This document shows, piece by piece, positions 61,522 to 64,000 of a stretch of DNA of 64,000 nucleotides. The notes beneath the pieces were generated by a model, which saw only the letters and a program-made list of their open reading frames with translations, made no database searches and was not told where the DNA came from. Numbering within the stretch: the stretch's first letter is position 1; the number at the start of each line of letters is the position of its first letter. The stretch is taken from positions 11,515,624-11,579,623 of the forward strand of contig OX439132.1 of NCBI GenBank assembly GCA_949318235.1, written 5' to 3'. A program made the translations under genes and the position numbers. The DNA is from Ecdyonurus torrentis. Taxonomy: Eukaryota > Arthropoda > Insecta > Ephemeroptera > Heptageniidae.

Positions 61522-62844
61522 AATGCTACATCCTATTATTTTTCCTTCTATAATTAAATAATATTATGTAATATAATTTTCCATATAACCTGCTTTAATT
61601 GGTAAACTATTTTCTTTTTGTTGATATACTTTATTTGATGATTGGTTACAAGTTTTAAAGTAAAATAGTACCATGCTCCTTATATAAAAAATAGTTTATT
61701 CATTCTCAATTTTACACAGCAAATATCTATCATTATTAACTTTAATAAGTGTTAACATTTTTAGTTGTTGTGTCTTTTTCCATAAACATGATCGGTCTAA
61801 TTTTGTATTTTACTTTTATAAACTTAACTCATTAACTGTTTGTGTATACTATGTTCAGTGCATGAACTGTTATTTTTAAGTAAATCATACATTTGAAATT
61901 GAAGGCCAATCTATGATATTATTTGGAGAGAAAAAGTTAGAATCAAATAAGGAGAGAGGGACTTTATTACTTGAATCAAACATTAAAATTAATTGATTTG
62001 AATTTAATATTAAATTACAAAAGGGAAGTAAAGAGATTATACTGAATTTTATTAGCATATAGATAAATAAAAAATACAAAAAAGAAAAAAAAAATGGAAA
62101 AAAAATGAAAAAAACAAAAATGATTTAAAATATTATAAGGAAACTGAACTCGTAAATAAGCAAAATCACTTTGAAAAAAATAAAATAAAAAAAGAGAGAG
62201 AAAAAAAAAAAGAAAAAAAAAAAGAAAGTTAAATAATAAATAAAAAAAAAAATGAAAAAATGAAAAAAAAAAAATATTATTTTCTGAAAGTCAAAATTGG
62301 TAACAGTATTTTTGACAGAATGTTTAGAAAACGATATAAAAAAATGTTTTAAACAAACTAAAAAAACAAAAAAGAAAAAGAAAAAGAAAAAATATATTAA
62401 TATTAAAATTGGCAAGTTATATTATAAAGTAGCAAATAATGAAATGCTAAAAATTGTTAAGAAAAGAAGAAATTAATTGGGATATATTTGTTTGTTTTGA
62501 AATTATTATTTTTTATTAGTTATATGCATTCTATGATCCTATTGTGTAGATGCTTTTTAAGCCATTGGAATGGCATTCTATGTGTGCTTTGTATGTAGGC
62601 CTCTTTTGTCAAAGCAGTTTTATGACAGAACAGTATCTGATTCCTTACAATTTTGTGGGTACTATCATGTTTACAGTAAACAAACAAAAAGTCTGTGTAA
62701 TAATAAGTAAATAATTATGTAAGAAAAAAAAATATTAAAATGTTTTAATATAGTAAGACAAAAAGAAAAAGAAAAAAAAGAACTGACTTCAATTTTAGTG
62801 TTTTGTTATTATAACTACGTAGAGTGAAAAAAAAAAAAGTTCAT

Positions 62845-62884
<40 letters not shown>

Positions 62885-64000
62885 TTTAAGAATAAAATAC
62901 ATACAAAGAAATGGAACAAAATTTGAATAGTAGTAGTAATGCAAATTATAATATTTAAGAGTGCCTACAAAATTGATACCTTTAATATTTGTTATTAGGC
63001 GATTTTATGAGCATTTTATGTGAAAGTGAGTGATTAAAAAGAAAATATTATATCCTGCAATATATTTACAGTGCTTTGTAAAAATAGAATATTACTTTAC
63101 TATTTTTATTATTATTTATATTATACTTTAATTTGAGACTTATATTATTATACATTCATCAGTAGTTTTAAGAAACTAACTAAAGCAAATTAAATAGAAA
63201 AAATATGACATTTTAAACATTAAAAGATTTCACAGAAAAACTCATAGATATATAAAAAGAAAAAAATGTAAAATGGGAGTACGTAAGCTTGGATGCAGAA
63301 GTAGAAAAAATAATTTCTAACCCAGGCCAATCTATCTATGTGTTTATGTATCAAATCTTTTAATCATCAATTATGGCACTGTCAATTGTTTTCTTAATAT
63401 TTATTTATGGATATTTTAATAAAATATAATTTATTTTTTATAATAGAGTATCATAAAATTTATTGGTACCTATAGAATGTATTGGTAAAATCTTCATAGG
63501 CAATAAGACAAAAAAAGGTTTTATTTTTATAATTTAATCAAAACAAGCATGTATATATTTTTTTTTTTTACAAACAATTTACACAGCATGCTATTCCACT
63601 TTTTAAGTCACACTTGTTGTTTTGATAAAATATATTATGATCATACTTTCAATGCTCATGTTATCTAAAAGAACAAACAAAAACTAGATTAGAAATTTTA
63701 AACAGCTTAAGTGGAGATGTCAAAATAATACATTTATAGTATTGTTCATTAAAAAGAAAAGCTGTTAAGCAAGTAGAGTGACACGAAAATGTGTATTTTT
63801 GGTATACAGAACTTCATATTCTTTTTGGGACTTATATTGAATATACGGAATAAAATAAATATATGTATAACATTGCACCGAGATTTTAAATGAAACATGA
63901 AGTTACAGTTTTTAAGTAATATAAAATGTTTATGTTTGCTTTGTACTATATAGTAAAATTCAAATCCTTGGTAAAAGAAATATGAAAATAAATGCAGTCC
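61522..64000. other. AT-rich non-coding DNA to the window end
   Basis: Long A-rich purine tracts at about 62080-62275 and 62345-62395, a poly(T) near 62851-62881, no exon or element recognised. Could be a very long HELZ 3' UTR or intergenic. Confidence 0.5.

Overview
This is AT-rich (roughly 70% or more A+T by eye) animal nuclear DNA with spliceosomal introns, very dense microsatellites and many short inverted-repeat transposons. Two protein-coding genes can be supported. The esterase family, the microsatellite density and the gene structures fit an invertebrate, plausibly an arthropod such as a crustacean. That placement is inference; no species marker is visible.

Region 1 (1-3.8 kb) is non-coding: (CT)n and (TA)n arrays, two LINE-like 3' ends and a small inverted-repeat element. 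Region 2 (3,866-8,402, minus strand) is a complete 12-exon gene for a secreted type-B carboxylesterase/cholinesterase-like enzyme of 597 residues. It has a signal peptide, an intact Ser-Glu-His triad and in-phase splice junctions throughout. Region 3 (8.4-39 kb) is about 30 kb with no convincing gene. It holds long (GA)n, (TA)n, (TAAG)n and (CT)n arrays, a 1.34 kb foldback element with 267-bp arms, a hAT-type MITE with a visible 8-bp target duplication, a 5'-truncated LINE tail whose 3' end carries a GNRA hairpin, and a probable 4.7 kb foldback element.

Region 4 (about 39.2-58.8 kb, plus strand) is a HELZ orthologue (helicase with zinc finger): CCCH finger, SF1 Upf1-like helicase core, PAM2 motif, Pro/Gln-rich tail and conserved C-terminus. 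I could join 23 coding exons in one frame from 40,152 to a stop at 58,821. The first coding exon is unsettled; an ATG at 40,071 with a 44-bp intron is the best visible option. Its introns carry many inverted-repeat elements: a 1.56 kb foldback with tandem-repeat arms, a TTAA-flanked element, several related MITE copies, a hammerhead-ribozyme-like remnant and a stray duplicate of part of one HELZ exon. Region 5 (58.8-64 kb) is AT-rich 3' UTR or intergenic DNA with three more small inverted-repeat elements.

No prokaryotic operon, CRISPR array or rRNA is present, and no intact tRNA was recognised. The most notable material is the diversity of inverted-repeat elements, the decayed hammerhead, the intronic exon fragment, and the excess of TGACGTCA octamers carried partly by repeats.
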